A stretch of DNA of 64,000 nucleotides from Epiperipatus broadwayi (lineage: Eukaryota > Onychophora > Udeonychophora > Euonychophora > Peripatidae): contig JAQFVV010006335.1 in the NCBI GenBank assembly GCA_028023455.1, forward strand, positions 934,741 through 998,740. The letters run 5' to 3'. Position 1 is the first letter of the stretch. Every line of letters starts with the position of its first letter. Shown in pieces: positions 14,855 to 29,551 of this stretch. Under the pieces are notes generated by a model. It ran no database searches, was not told where the DNA came from, and worked only from the letters and a program-made list of their open reading frames with translations. Both the position numbers and the translations under genes were made by a program.

Positions 14855-17785
14855 GAAAAATCATATTATGTGTTCAAATAAATATAAAGAAAATGAGGAA
14901 GAAAAATATGTTATATTAAGGAAAAACATTATTTAAAAATATAATTTCCAAAAGTAAAAAGTAGAAGAAAAGCCATAGTCCTGTATAAAGTGCTATATGA
15001 ATTTACTAAAAGGAAACTAGATTTTATCTTATCATAGAAAAGAGGAAAGATATTAAAATGGAAGAAATATTGTTTAAACAGATATAAAAATTAATCACTA
15101 AAAGGAGAAAATGGATCCATGGAAATGAAGAAAAAATTTATTGAATTTTTAAAAAAATAACGTACAAGATGCATCGAGGGAAAACCAAGCGCGCGGGGGA
15201 AAAAAAAAACTAGCAGACTATGTAATGGAGATCTCAAGAATAAGTGGGAGAATATGAAGAAAACTAAGGATCATCGTCTAAGAAGAATTAATAAACATAA
15301 TTAAAATTTTAAAATAGAACATTAAAGGACTGCAGAAAATAAAGTATATTTTTTTTATTTAGCTTTGCAAGGAACGATTTTCCAAGCGAGTCCAACAAAG
15401 ATGTATCGTAAATATAATTTTAATATTTTTTTTTATTATATTTAAAGTATAAAATTGAATTAGCTTAGGGAAACATATAAACATAAATTTTATAATAGTT
15501 ATATTTAAAATATGAGCTAATGGAATGAGAGAAATATTAATAAATAAAATATGTGTATGAAAAATTGTGAATACCTACCAGAAGTCCTGGAATGGAGAAG
15601 TTTACAAATACGATCCAGAGGATAGAGATCGTTGGTAATTTTAATATTATTGGTAATATGTAATGTAATTTTTTTTTAGGTCATCTATTAATGAATGAGG
15701 TATGAACGATGTTAAAAGTTATAAGTACACATTTATCCAACATCAAACATATTTGAAAGAGTAGTAAAATTTTAAAATGTGCATGCAATAAAATAATCTA
15801 AAAATGATTAATAATAAGTAGCATATTAATTATGTGATTCTTTTGAATTTTATATTGAAAATATTCAAATAGTTTAGAACAATAAAGATAGAAATGTACG
15901 AGAAGTATAGTAAAGAATTTTCTTAAGAATAGCTGTATAGTTATATTAAAAATGAATTTTATTATTATTAGCAAAGTAGATAAAGAATTTGTCGATGTAA
16001 TGTAGAGATGAATCTGAAGAAATCAATCAGATAGTGACTTGGGAGTACTGATGTCAAAGGAAACCAAGAGGAGGTTTTATTAAACTATAAGGAATGAAAT
16101 ATGTGGATCATAATAATTTGTGTGACTACAGTATAGATAACTTAGCCCTATAACTGAGCACACATGTATTCTGGACAGTGTCTTTACATATCTTTGAAAC
16201 TTTCTGATGTGATGAAGCTGAAGAAATAGCTTTAGCATCCTTCCAATATTAGAGGCAGATAGACAGATAAAAGTCACTCCTCTATGGCGTCCATAAATTC
16301 ACTGTGCCATGATTGTTGAAGTTTTATAAAGGATAATATCTTGTTTATTTTGATCCAATGCATCTATATCTTCGCTATCTTGATTTCATGAGAATACATC
16401 GTCAGGGAGATAAAATTATAGAAATGATACATAAGATAGAAAGGAAGCTAGATATTAGTTATGTAAGAATAGTTGTTTACTAGAGTAAAGTAGAATTATA
16501 TAAGTCCAAAGTGAAAGTATAAGTATTATAAAAGATGGAGAATCATATGATGTAATTTAAAAGAAAAAAGAACTTAAAGCCTTAGAATTAAGTTTTAAAG
16601 CAATAATAAGGTTTTAAAATATTGCACGTGATATTTTAATAAAAGAGATTGTACGTTTGTGTGACGAAATGATTTAAAATGTATAGTAAAAAATGTGTAT
16701 TTGTATATGGTGTGTGGATGACGATAATTGCTATATAAAGCTTGGGATAGGATCAATAATTTGAATAATAATTATTATGTGATCGATGATAAAACTGAAC
16801 ATCAAACTGTCATAAGGATTAAATTCTGTAGGATTCCATACTAACAAGAATATAATTAGAATTTTGCAATTTCGTATAATTTTACCTAAAAGTAAAGATT
16901 TTATAGAAATATAAACCTGCAATTATAAGGATATAAATGTTAATAGAAAATTTTAATAGATAGCATTCTGTGTATTAAGCTAAGCTCAAAACATGTATCT
17001 GAAGATAATAATATTGTGAAATATATTTTTTTGTAATTATTAATGGTAAAAGGGTAAAAATAAATTTAGATAATAATAATGTTAAGACATCAACGGGTAG
17101 AAATAAAAGAGTTTGTAATAAGTAAATAGGGATATCCGCTGTAAATAATGTACAAATTGTTACTTGTTATAGTGTTAATAAATTGTTATAAAATTTTATT
17201 AGTAGCTTTGTGTCTTGGTTGTTGTTTTTCCTACACATGAAATGCATGAAATCACAACGCACGTTTATAATTAAACATATTTAAGATTTTGCACAAAGTA
17301 AATAAACATTAGAAATTTTAATAATTTATTTTATTTTATTTATATAATGAAATGAAAGAAGTATAATTAGAACAGATATGGTCATAACTTGATTGCCACA
17401 GTATTTAAGTAAAATATATGCAAACGTTACCACATAACTTTTGATTATTGGATTGATAAATATTACCACGAAAATATTTAATACATCTAGAAAGAAAAGA
17501 GGATTGTATTACTCTATTATTGTCATTATTATTATTAATTAGTTATTCGTTACGTAGTGAACTATGACATAAAATTCCCTTATCATAGTTTACTATGGCA
17601 ATATGAAATCAGTTTTAATTACAATTTATAAACCTGAGATTTAATTTAATTATTTATTTACTTATTGATTTATCTATTTGATTTGACATGATTAGATCAA
17701 TTTAATTCTATTTTATTTAATTAATTTATTTTATGTGAGCTAGATTTTGTTTTAAAAATATTAAGATATGATAAAAGTTTTAAAA

Positions 17786-17833
17786 GTCGTAAGAATGCTA
17801 TTAGTCAATTATTTATGATAGTGTTCGTATGCC
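17786..17833 (+). other. Conserved 3' hairpin, copy 1
   Basis: GTCGTAAGAATGCTAT can pair with GATAGTGTTCGTATGCC across a 15-nt loop with a few mismatches and wobbles. It is followed by CATTGGGATAGTATC, which is conserved in all three copies. The pairing is maintained with base changes in the other copies, as set out in the findings. Confidence 0.5.
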
Positions 17834-18199
17834 ATTGGGATAGTATCTCAATGAAATCTCATTTTGTACCTTTGTCATTGCTCCAGGTCTCATGGGAATA
17901 ATGAAAGATATTTGTGTTGATTTTATTTCATAAACACGACTAGATTTAATAAAATTCTGAGCTAGTAATTATTTTATTTAAATCATAATGATATATTTGA
18001 TAGACTGAGCTAAAGAACCCGGAATTATTATTAATGTTAATTGTTATTGACCGGAAATAAATAAGTAACGAAAATCCGGAATAATTAGTATAATCTTGGC
18101 ATGTTATTGATAATGTTATATATTATTATGGAGCGAGGGGAAAGGTTATGGAGGAGGTTGTAATATATATATATATATAATACCAGTTATAAAATATTA

Positions 18200-18570
18200 T
18201 ATATAAAATAAAAATAATAATTAAATTTTGACGTTAAATATAATTTTATAGTTTAAATGTCAAAAATTATATATCGGTGAATGAATATGTTCTATGGAGA
18301 AAAGATTGAAGGAGAATCAATTATTATATAATCGAATTAAAAATAATGTAAATAGTCAATTTAATACAGCTTCAGTATTCTTTGACCATTAAAAAACTTG
18401 TAATTATAAGTTTGCATTTAATAGTAGTGAAATAATAATTTTAATGGAGGAAAGAAATCATAAAAAGAGGAAAATTAAAGAGGCAATTTTGATTGATAAA
18501 TATAAGGATGATGTTATTAATAGGCAAGTTGCAAATATGGCCATACACATCTTGTGGAAATATATGTAAC
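18200..18570 (+). pseudogene. PLE GIY-YIG endonuclease remnant
   Basis: The plus strand shows a decayed C-terminal GIY-YIG region of a Penelope-like element: KLYIGE near 18265, then KRLKENQLLYNRIKNN, then FFDH followed by a stop, KTCNYKFAFNSSE, and finally KRKIKEAILI, with INRQVANM and a final LWK near 18560. Each block lines up with the more intact minus-strand copy at 22118-22454. At least two stops and some frameshifts make it non-functional. It starts close to the (TA)n that borders the right end of TGTGCCCTT copy 1. Confidence 0.75.
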
Positions 18571-18589
18571 ATTAAGTTTAAAAAAATTG

Positions 18590-18640
18590 AAAATCAGTTA
18601 AAGCTGATGAGGATTACTACATAATCGAAAGTGCTACAAA
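18590..18640 (+). ncRNA. Hammerhead-like motif at PLE 3' end
   Basis: CTGATGA (18604-18610) matches the hammerhead core exactly. It is followed by one G, a perfect 5-bp stem GATTA/TAATC with loop CTACA, GAAA (18627-18630), and AGTGCT then A, which provides a short palindromic-type stem III and a CUA triplet. The extra G before stem II and the lack of a convincing stem I mean that activity is doubtful. It lies directly after the GIY-YIG remnant, where hammerhead motifs have been reported in Penelope-like elements. Confidence 0.45.
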
Positions 18641-18732
18641 AGAATTTAATCTATAATATTGTATTTACTGTTAAAATTTTAATTTTATATATATATATAA
18701 TATTACAAATCGATGTCTGTATTTCTTCAAAA

Positions 18733-19141
18733 TAATATACATAAATTTATAAATAAATATTAGAAAATACAGAACTTAAAAGATTATAAAAATATATCTA
18801 TAACTGTCACTTAGAAGCACTTTTAACTATCTTGTAGTTTTTGTCAACTAACACTTTTAAAATGTCAGGTTTCCCATAATTCCATGATGTCAACTTTCCC
18901 ATAATTCTGTGATATTAATGTTATAAGCAAGATTTAATAAATAGGCAATGACGTTAAGTTCACAGAATTATGGAAAAGTTGACATCATGGAATTATGGGA
19001 AAGCTGATATTTTAAAAGTGTTAGTTGACAAAAACTACAAGGTAGTTAGTTGAAAGCACTTCTAAGTAATGGTTATATATATATTTTTATAAACTTTTAA
19101 GTACTGTATTTTCTAATATTTATTTATAAATTTGCATATAT
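18733..19141. repeat. Large inverted repeat of PLE 3' ends, arms about 180 bp
   Basis: 18733-18913 and 18959-19141 are inverted copies separated by about 45 bp. Both arms contain the PLE C-terminal end (GAATTATGGGAAA, reading ELW-like) and the tail motif GTTGACAAAAACTACAAG with TAGTT, AAA and GTGCTTC. The arms read outward, with 3' ends on the outside, and the right one ends against (TA)n at 19135-19154. Inverted partial copies are a known arrangement of Penelope-like elements. Confidence 0.85.
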
Positions 19142-19154
19142 ATATATATATATA

Positions 19155-21733
<2,579 letters not shown>

Positions 21734-21917
21734 TGTGGAAAAATTATGGTAGAATAAAAAAAGGAGTTGACCATTCTAAATATCTAAAGTTCAATTACAC
21801 AAGGAACCACTAGAGATCTATCTAAATGTTGTCATATACGTCAGTTGAGAAAGGTTATGGAATTACTGAATAGTACTTCTGCATTAAAAGACTGTATATA
21901 ATAATTAATTACTATTA

Positions 21918-21929
21918 TATATTTGTTTG

Positions 21930-21975
<46 letters not shown>

Positions 21976-21990
21976 CAAACAAATATATTT
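21918..21990. repeat. Inverted repeat centred on (TA)n
   Basis: ATATATTTGTTTGAATTATA, then (TA)n, then the exact reverse complement TATAATTCAAACAAATATAT. The same outer sequence also occurs at 11885-11912. The centre of symmetry lies inside the dinucleotide run. Confidence 0.85.
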
Positions 21991-22020
21991 AACACAGTAT
22001 TCAAATTAAATAATATATTC

Positions 22021-22075
22021 GTTATCAGAAGTACTTTCAATTGTTTCACTGACAATCTTTATCAACTGTTAATAT
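22021..22075 (-). ncRNA. Hammerhead-like motif at PLE 3' end
   Basis: On the minus strand: stem I candidates TTAACAG and CTGATAA (6 of 7 pairs), core TTGATAA, stem II ATTGT/ACAAT with a 7-nt loop, GAAA, then the palindrome AGTACT followed by TC. It departs from the canonical core at C3 (U) and G8 (A). It follows the stop codon of the GIY-YIG frame at 22118 at a short distance. Confidence 0.4.
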
Positions 22076-22117
22076 GTACAAAAAATAAAAACTTGCATTA
22101 CCCATCATTCAATCCAT

Positions 22118-22454
22118 TCAAATTTTCCACAATTCTGTTGTCTTTATATTAGCCGATTGTCTATTCATTAAACCACCTCTATTCCTATATATCACCATTG
22201 CCTCTTTAATTTTACATTTTTCACTACACCTTTCAATTTGAATATTTTTTATATCACTATTATTAAATTTAAAACCATAATTACATGTTTTATTATGATC
22301 AAATATAATTGATGGAGTATTCATATTTACCAAAAATATATTTTCTTTCTGTACATATTTATATAATGTCTTATGATCATTATATCGTTTTTGTAATGTA
22401 CATTTGGATTCCCCTATATATTTTATTCCACAACTACATTCAACATCCAAAGAG
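22118..22454 (-). CDS. PLE GIY-YIG endonuclease domain, 5'-truncated
   Basis: An open frame of about 110 residues reads DVECSCGIKYIGESKCTLQK at its start. This is the Penelope-type GIY-YIG block: a CxC preceding G-I-K-Y-I-G, then basic residues and a His (NDH), then IFDHNKTCNYGFKF, a charged stretch ending KCKIKEAMVIYRN, and NRQSANIKTTELWKI before the stop. Family knowledge: this domain nicks target DNA during retrotransposition and is fused behind an RT. Here the RT part is missing: immediately upstream the frame enters an inverted repeat and (TA)n. The domain itself has no stops, so this is a fairly young but truncated copy. Two other copies in the window (18.2 kb and 63.5 kb) are close relatives. 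Confidence 0.85.
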
Positions 22455-22494
<40 letters not shown>

Positions 22495-22502
22495 CTCTTT
22501 GG
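22447..22502. repeat. Perfect inverted repeat centred on (TA)n
   Basis: CCAAAGAGTT, then (AT)18, then AACTCTTTGG. The left arm is part of the PLE coding sequence (the codons just before DVECSC), so the right arm is a short inverted copy of the truncated 5' edge joined through TA repeats. Confidence 0.9.
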
Positions 22503-23622
22503 GTTTGATATATGTTTTAATGCATTAAAAATTAAAATAACTTTTTTATTATATAAGATTATAACAAGTAAACTTCTGTATTCCTTCTATCACAAAACCA
22601 ATCTTAAATTATATATTTCAGTAGTATGAATCAAAGTAATTCAGTTAGCTTAATTAGTTAGTAGTTATTCAAAGATTATCTTAGATTGCTTAATATTTGC
22701 TTGAAAAAATACAATTAATATTTAAATTAAAGAAAATTTAATCTAAAGTTTAATATGATTTAATTGATTAGATAACTTTGTTATGATTTTTAGTTGTTTA
22801 TTTTTATAATGAATAATGTTAAAGTAATAATTATGATTTATTAAATGGCAATTTATATGAAAGTATTTACAATTAAAATTTTAAAATAATGAGTATAACT
22901 GACTGAAACTACTTCTAACTTTTAATTGATTTTAAATGTCACTCAATAGCTAAATTTATTATCATTATATTAAAATGTTTATATTAATGTGCATGTGTGT
23001 GTAAGTGTTTGGAGCATGCATATAAAATATTGAAATTTAAAAAGACCTATTAAAAGTAATAAGTTTTTTTTTTTTAAAAAATGGATACTTTCAATCAATT
23101 TTAAAGTTATTAAAAATAAGCTTTTAAATAATGCAAAAGAAAAAATGAAAAAGGGGTACATTAATAACAAATGTTTAGTTGAAAATTAGTTAATAAATTT
23201 ATTAAATAATTAATTTGATAATTATTTACAGTTGATAAAAAATGTTAATTAACAAGTTTATTCATCTTCGAGACAGTCACATGATAAAATTGTCTGGGTG
23301 TAAAATATAGAATTCAATGTCAGATCAATTAAAGGTCAATAATGACTACTAATTTAAATATTATAATGCAGACTTCTAACTCATTGGTATAATAAAGATG
23401 CAATGAAGCAATAATTTTGGTGTCTTTTGAAGATAAGCAAACACACAGAGTAGTATAAATTAGACATAATTAAAAATTTAAACATATTATTATTTCTTCA
23501 CACTTCATTTCATTTATATGTTAATTATATTTCAGTTTTGAAGTAAATTGTTTGGTTTTAGTTGAATATTTTTTAAGTCAATACTAAAGTTTAAACTTTA
23601 TTGTTTTTCATATTTATGGCAG
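22503..23622. other. AT-rich intergenic or intronic sequence
   Basis: No feature recognised. If the exon at 23623 is real, this is upstream intron sequence. Confidence 0.4.
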
Positions 23623-23760
23623 AGTAAAAGAACCAGTAAATTATCCATGCAGTGTTTCTCCTAAAAACATAAATTCAACTGACTTATCAAACAATAATTC
23701 TAAAGAAGTTGGAAAAAATATTAATAGATTTCCAAAGAAGCCAAAGGAAAAATCATATAA
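23623..23760 (+). CDS. Candidate internal coding exon, unknown protein
   Basis: A 138-bp segment is open in one frame and bounded by a pyrimidine-rich acceptor ending TTTATGGCAG and a donor AA|GTAAAAGT. One base completes the incoming codon and two bases lead out, so both introns are phase 2 and the exon is symmetric. It encodes about 45 residues starting VKEPVNYPCSVSPKNINSTD and ending in a Lys-rich segment FPKKPKEKSY. The protein is polar, rich in Asn, Ser and Lys, and probably disordered, with no domain I recognise. It is outside all recognised repeats. The frame would close one codon after the donor (TAA), which fits an exon boundary at that point. Partner exons were not found in the window, so introns would have to be very long. 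Chance is not excluded. Confidence 0.4.
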
Positions 23761-25414
23761 GTAAAAGTATATTGTTTTCTTATTATAACATTAGTTAACT
23801 TCTGAACATTACTATAAAATCGTCTCTGGCATATTTTAACTAACTTTTAATTAGTGATTATTATTAATTATTGGCTATTAAAATAGTTAATCTACATATG
23901 TCAAGATTATATACATGGCAATGAATTTATATAAAATTACTTATAAAGTGGAAAGAAGTATTGACAATTATTTAAAATTATCTTATAAAAGTCAAATGTG
24001 TGAAAAATAAATTTTCAATTACATAATGAAAAATCTCTATTCACTTTGTCTCATATTAAAAAAAATAATATAGCAATCTTATTTATCTATTTATTTGAAT
24101 ATTTTGTTTGAAGTGTTGATTGTTTCAAATATATCATGATTATCTTAAAAAAAAAAACATATAAGTTTACCACAATTGACCTATAATAATAAAACCTCAT
24201 AAAGAGCAATTTTAAATAAAAATATATTATGTTCATTGCTCCTGTGAATTTAGTGTCATTTAAAAATATTTTTTGAAATATTTTTTTTGTCATTAAAATT
24301 ATTTGCCTTCAAATCTTGTTATTTTACATATGTGAAATTATTGCAAACTTTTCTCTAAAATGTATCTATACATATATGTGTTTACTTAGTAAAAAAAAGA
24401 ACTATTTAATTTCTAAAATCGTACTATAATTATTGTGTATATATTTTTTATATATTTAAAATTATTATAGTCATTCACTTATAGATAAAATATTATGATT
24501 ATTATTAATTATATTATAAATATGTTTGTACAAACAGTGTTTCAGAGGTGGAATCGGTGAAATATATAGTATAAGTTTTTATTTTATATGTTGGTTGTAT
24601 TATTCCAGAGTTTTCCAAATGAGTATTTAAAAATATAAATGATTAGAACCAGGAGTAAAACAGCCTTTCATATAATTATGAAAAGTATTTTATCAGTGAA
24701 AGTGTTATAAACATCAGTATGTGTGAGAATTTTAAGTAGTTTATACATAATGTGTTGCTACCATTATACAATAATTGTGTTTGTCAGTGTACACATACCT
24801 TAAACTGAGGGAATGAATTATGTGTTTTTTGTTTGTTTTTGCAAGATGAACAATCATTCATGTTAGTTATTATTAGCTCCATGTCTTTTATTAGTAGTAG
24901 TATTTTAAGACAATTTTAAATGGATGTTATATTACTTTTATACTTACTTAGCTACTCCATAAAAGATAGTGTGGCTTGCTCATTCATCAACACTTCCTGA
25001 ACATAATACTAGTTGTTCAATTATATTTTTGCTCTCTTGTCTATTATGCATACAATTTTAAGATTAAAATATGTTTTGGTGTATATCTACCGGCATGTGC
25101 AACTTTACAATTTATTATTACCTCCATTACATTTTTTTTTTAATTTCAAATATATTATCAGTGTTAAGCATCATCATTTCCTCACCCCAACATAGGTATT
25201 GTTAAGATTATAAATGTCTTATATTGCATAATATTTGTTGCTATTTCATTAATATAAGGTAATCATGTCTCAACTCATATTTTAATATACTATGTTGATC
25301 AAGTAAAGTGTATAATAATGCCTAGTAGCCTGTACAATGGTATAGTAATATGTTTTACATTATGAATACTGAGTTTGGAAATAAAGATTTTATTTTGAGA
25401 ATAAGAGAACAGTT
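23761..25414. other. AT-rich intergenic or intronic sequence
   Basis: No further exon or repeat was recognised downstream of the candidate exon. Confidence 0.4.
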
Positions 25415-25419
25415 GTGTA

Positions 25420-25522
25420 GTGTATATATATATATATATATATATACACTATTTCAACATTTAAGCATCAACATTTAAGCATATATATATATATATATAT
25501 ATATATGCTTAAATGTTGAAAT
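25420..25522. repeat. Nested inverted repeats on two (TA)n tracts
   Basis: AGTG-(TA)n-CACT spans 25419-25450. It is followed by ATTTCAACATTTAAGCAT, a second partial copy CAACATTTAAGCAT, (TA)n, and then the inverse ATGCTTAAATGTTGAAAT ending at 25522. Two successive foldbacks therefore each have their centre inside TA repeats, and one arm is duplicated in tandem. Confidence 0.9.
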
Positions 25523-26629
25523 AATTGTTAAAGAGATACACCAATGAATTAGTTAATTATATCTGTAAATTATAAAAAGTAAATTAAAATAAATAATAAT
25601 AATTATTATAAATAAATACAAATATTATATAAATCATTATATATTGTAAATGAATATTTTATTACTGATTAAGAACATTTTTGTTTAATCCTTATTATAA
25701 TAACATTTTATAAGCACATCTATTTATCAGAGAAACTATTTTAATAAAGTTTGCAATAATAATTATTTTACAAGTACATTTCAATGGTCACATAGTGAAC
25801 ATATATTCATCGTGTTTAATAATTATTTAATTGTTTTACTTGTATTCTTGGAATATAAAAGTTATAATATTTACCTCATTTCAAAAACAATTGTTATGGT
25901 GTTGGCAGCATAAAAGATTCTTTTACTGTCTTTTATGTTATTTTAAGATTGTTTACTCAAATCTGCATCAGAAAATATAGTATTTCTGTGTTTTACAGTC
26001 AGTAGAATTGAAATAATTACATTTTAATAATTATAAAGTATTTAAATGTTTTCCAAGTAATTAATTATATATTACTTCATTATTTGAGTATTCAATTTTT
26101 ATGTAATTTCATTTCTACTGTCTTAAAATACTAAGGTACTAAAATAAACTAAAAGAAATGTCAAATGTTCCATCAGATGTTGGTTAAGAACTTTAAGTAT
26201 TACTATTAATATTTTTCAATGCATTATATTCTGAATTTGAACCATGAGATCAAGATTTCCTAAACCTGTAAAAGAATCTATATTTGGGATATATATCTTT
26301 TAAAACATGAGATTAAGATATTCTAAACTTGTAAAAGAACTCATGTTTAAGATTAAGATATTTTTAAATATAAGATGTGATATTTCAAACTTGCAAAAAA
26401 ACTGTTTAAAAATAGATACAATATTTCTAGAAGATAAAAAAAGGATATTCAAGAGTGAAAAGAACTTATATTTGAGATAAGATATTTTGAGAACTAAAAA
26501 AAGTTTTTTTTTTTTTTTAATTATAACATAACCATGTATTTTATCATGGTATTTTGCCATGATATTATCTGCAAGAGTACTCATCCTCTGGGGTAGTTTT
26601 AAAATCCATATTGTTATGTGTTAGGTTAC
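25523..26629. other. AT-rich sequence with weak internal repetition
   Basis: Between 26240 and 26480 a phrase like GAGATAAGATATT...CTAAACTTGTAAAAGAA recurs three to five times in decayed form, about 60-80 bp apart. Nothing else is recognised. Confidence 0.4.
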
Positions 26630-26646
26630 AATATATATATATATAT
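26630..26646. repeat. (TA)n at left flank of LTR retrotransposon
   Basis: A 17-bp TA run immediately abuts the TGTAATGATCC end of the LTR element. Confidence 0.9.
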
Positions 26647-28172
26647 TGTAATGATCCGGGGAATGTTACTTAACGTAAACTGCACTACAGGGCGCCATCT
26701 AGGCATTTGAACCTAGAAAAAATTTATAGAGTAGGCAGATACATAAGTAAAAAAAAAATTTTTTTTTTTTTTTTAAATTTTGATTCCGGTCATTAGCCCA
26801 TGTCACTAGCTCAGTGGAATAGCAGAGATTTAATAAGATAATCTAAGAGTATATATAAAAAAAGAATAAAATAAGCCACTGCCAGTAATTAGCATACAAA
26901 CATTTATTTATGCACATATATATAAGATTTAAAATTATTTTAGTATTAGTTTTACATTTCAAAATTTAACATTATTTTTAACTTTGATTTTTGACTTTAA
27001 TTTACATTTAATTACTATTATATTCTAATTTTACATTTTAATTAAGTTTGCACAGATAAATTTATGAAAGCTTGTTTATAATGTTGAATATAGATCGGTT
27101 ACATAGATTTCATGGTCAAAAACATTTCAAAGTAAACATAAACGATCAAAATACAAAATTATTGATTACTGACAATTGCAGAGGGAAATTTATACCTAAC
27201 CCAATAGTATTCACCATAAGATACTTGCATTGTCACCAATAACTTAAAAGACATCCGAATAAATACATTTTAGATACTCACCGTAAGGTATCATTATTTA
27301 TCGAATGTCTATATATTTTGATCAAATATGAAAACCCAAAACATACTTAACCGATAACCAATCCATGCAAGCGTCTATAAACAACTTAAATTTAATGCAT
27401 TTTTATTTAGGGTCAAGCATGAGTAGACCACATAGATTTGCATTTGAAAAAAAAATATTCTGTCCCTATTTAACCTTAGGCTAAAATTTGCAGTCAAACT
27501 GGCATCAATCCATCTGATACATCAATGTATTCAATGTAATACGGAATACGGCAGCACCAAAAAGATTAAGAGAAGATATTGACTCTCATTAGACAGGAAT
27601 ATTACTTCTATCTAATGAGAAGAACAATAAAAAAAAAACTCCAAAGAAAGGAACTGCGCTCTGCGTCTTATAATTCCTTCCATAGGCAAAACGGGAGAGT
27701 GCGGCGTATGAAGCGATTCTGCCAGTAGCGAATCTCCGACTACATCTACTAACTACATCAATATATCCAATCCATTGACCCAATCTAACAACGACACAAA
27801 TAACCTAAGATTACCCTCCCCTAATATAACTTTACAAATCTATACAGCCATTCACGCCCGACTTAAGTTTAACATTTATATAATTAATTTAACGAAAAAC
27901 AAAAAAAATCATGATAAAAACTTAAAGAATAAAAAATAAATAAATGGAAATGATTTTACATAAATAAGAAAAAAATACATTAAATAACACTATTAATAAA
28001 GAATTTAGTTTGGTCAGATAGGATTCTATTTGTAACAATTAAATACTAGGAAAGTTTAAAATTTAAAGTTCTTAGTGTTTTCAAATTAATATTGTTCGTA
28101 TATATCTTAGAAAGTTCTTACGGTTTTAGAAATGTTCATCTTTTACAGTTGCTTGCCGTTTGAAATCCAGCG
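26647..28172 (-). repeat. 3' LTR of the element
   Basis: It ends (minus strand) in ATTACA at 26647. Its start is less certain because the expected TGT reads CGC at 28170-28172, while the partner LTR reads TGT. A TATA-like box TTATAA lies at 27668-27673. The 64-codon frame at 27589-27783 exists in both LTRs because the LTRs are duplicates, not because it is selected. Confidence 0.85.
27664..27680 (-). promoter_or_regulatory. LTR core promoter candidate (TATA box)
   Basis: GGAATTATAAGACGC on the minus strand precedes the GC-richer AGAGCGCAGTTCC. The same sequence is in the 5' LTR at about 30555-30575, where it would drive the element RNA. This is the only strong TATA context in the LTR that I could see. 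Confidence 0.4.
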
Positions 28173-29551
28173 TTAAATTTCCCGATGATCCTGTGGTCCT
28201 CTGAATATAAGAAAAGCAATGTTTCATTTTTCCATTTTATAACAACTGAAGGGATTGAACGTGCGTCCTTCAATCTCTTCTCCCGCACCTCCACACTAAC
28301 ATCTATCTGTCACATCATAATAATCATAATAACTAATAATTTTCAACCATGTCCTTTTATATTCATTTGAAGGATTGCATTTACATTACGTCATCGATGC
28401 GATGATCCTTTTCGTTGAGGTCCGATTTCCCAATGGATTTATTTCATTTGCTAAAAGTTTCTATTGTTTTCCTATCTGACCAGTGTTTTTACATTTAAAT
28501 GCCCAAAGCTGGTTTACACTTGACTAATTAAATTTATCATTTCCATTTCTGATTAATTAACCTGTTTTTCAAATCAAAGATATATTTAAAGATAAATTTA
28601 AAGATATAATTTTATTTCCAAATCTTTTTTAAAATTTAGTTTTAAAATCCTTTTTCTTTAATAAAGTTTTATTTTAATAATTTTTCATTATCTGTGCGAT
28701 TTAATATATACAAGTTTAAGATATTTAATTTCAATTTTTAATTCTTAAAGAAAATTTTTAAATGCGAACTTTTTAATTTACTTTTATGTTTAATAAGTAA
28801 AAAAAAAAACAATGTAACGAATGTCTGTGCTCGTTACATATCAGTAAAGTTGCTTAAAAAAATGATCAAAAAAAAATTTTTACTTAGGGTTAGTAATTAC
28901 GGCACACGATTGACGAAGACGTTTACAAAACATCCGGTTAATAATTTTACAAAAAGACTATATACAAAAAGAAAAATGTTTACTATCGCTTACCTAAGGA
29001 CCATTTACGTTTACACCTCCTCCCCCCGAGAATTCTATTTTATTTTATACATTTTATTTTTACTCACGGCATGACAAGCAAATTATTTAAATTATTTAGG
29101 AAGGTTGCATTGAAGTAAATATAATTTGAAAGATAATGGGTTTATGCGTGTATATTTGCAGCACAATTACAAATACCACCAACTTATTTATGACTGATTA
29201 AAATGCTTAAATAGGATTACACTGAAGTAAATTTCCAACGGTACTCTCCGTAAGGTACCACATTTACCATCATAAACTTGCGTGGCTGTGCGCTCCTATA
29301 CACATTAAAGCATAATTTATATTAACAACAAAATATCAATCGCAACCTTTTGACTTTCTTTTTAACGAACTACAGTTTAAAATTATTTATACTTTCTAGT
29401 TTTTAATATATGTGCTATTTCATTCTGGCAGTGCTTTTATAAGATTTAAAGTATACGACTATATGTAAACAGATAAAAATATTTAATTTTGATAAAATTT
29501 GCTCAGGGTATATGTGGTTTATTAAAGATCGGCCCCACGTTGGGTGCCAGC
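28173..29551 (-). other. Internal region of the LTR element, non-coding
   Basis: About 1.38 kb without gag, protease, RT or integrase motifs. A purine stretch GGGAAATTT next to the 3' LTR start may be the polypurine tract. An internal palindrome TGTAACGA...TCGTTACA near 28813-28838 repeats the 8-bp LTR terminus in inverse arrangement. The 74-codon plus-strand frame at 28850 is on the wrong strand and looks random. Confidence 0.6.
29531..29549 (-). other. Primer-binding site of the LTR element
   Basis: TGGCACCCAACGTGGGGCC on the minus strand, separated from the LTR end ACA by GC. A TGG start facing the tRNA CCA end is typical of LTR elements. The tRNA species was not determined. Confidence 0.75.

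Larger units (their letters stand above)
13558..18162 (+). mobile_element. TGTGCCCTT element, copy 1 (4.6 kb)
   Basis: Starts TGTGCCCTTG directly after a TATATAT run and ends GGTTGTA before another (TA)n run. The homologous 3' ends of the other copies read GGGTACA, so this end is slightly mutated. It aligns along its whole length with 58735-63338 (about 95 percent identity at the 5' end, roughly 80 percent inside, and almost equal length), and shares both ends and a 3' hairpin with 31317-35552. Landmarks include GACCAATCAAC (a CCAAT motif) near 14356, a conserved CpG-containing block GCATCGAGGGAAAACC with GCGCGCGGG near 15170-15200, and a small open frame at 14624. No transposase, RT or integrase is visible. 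Either a very long solo LTR (TG...CA ends, promoter inside) or a non-autonomous element with short inverted ends would fit. Confidence 0.75.

Noticed and set aside
13558-18162. Complete LTR retrotransposon with two LTRs within the 4.6-kb element
   Set aside because: I looked for direct repeats of the first and last several hundred bases and found none; if LTR-like, the whole unit is a single LTR.
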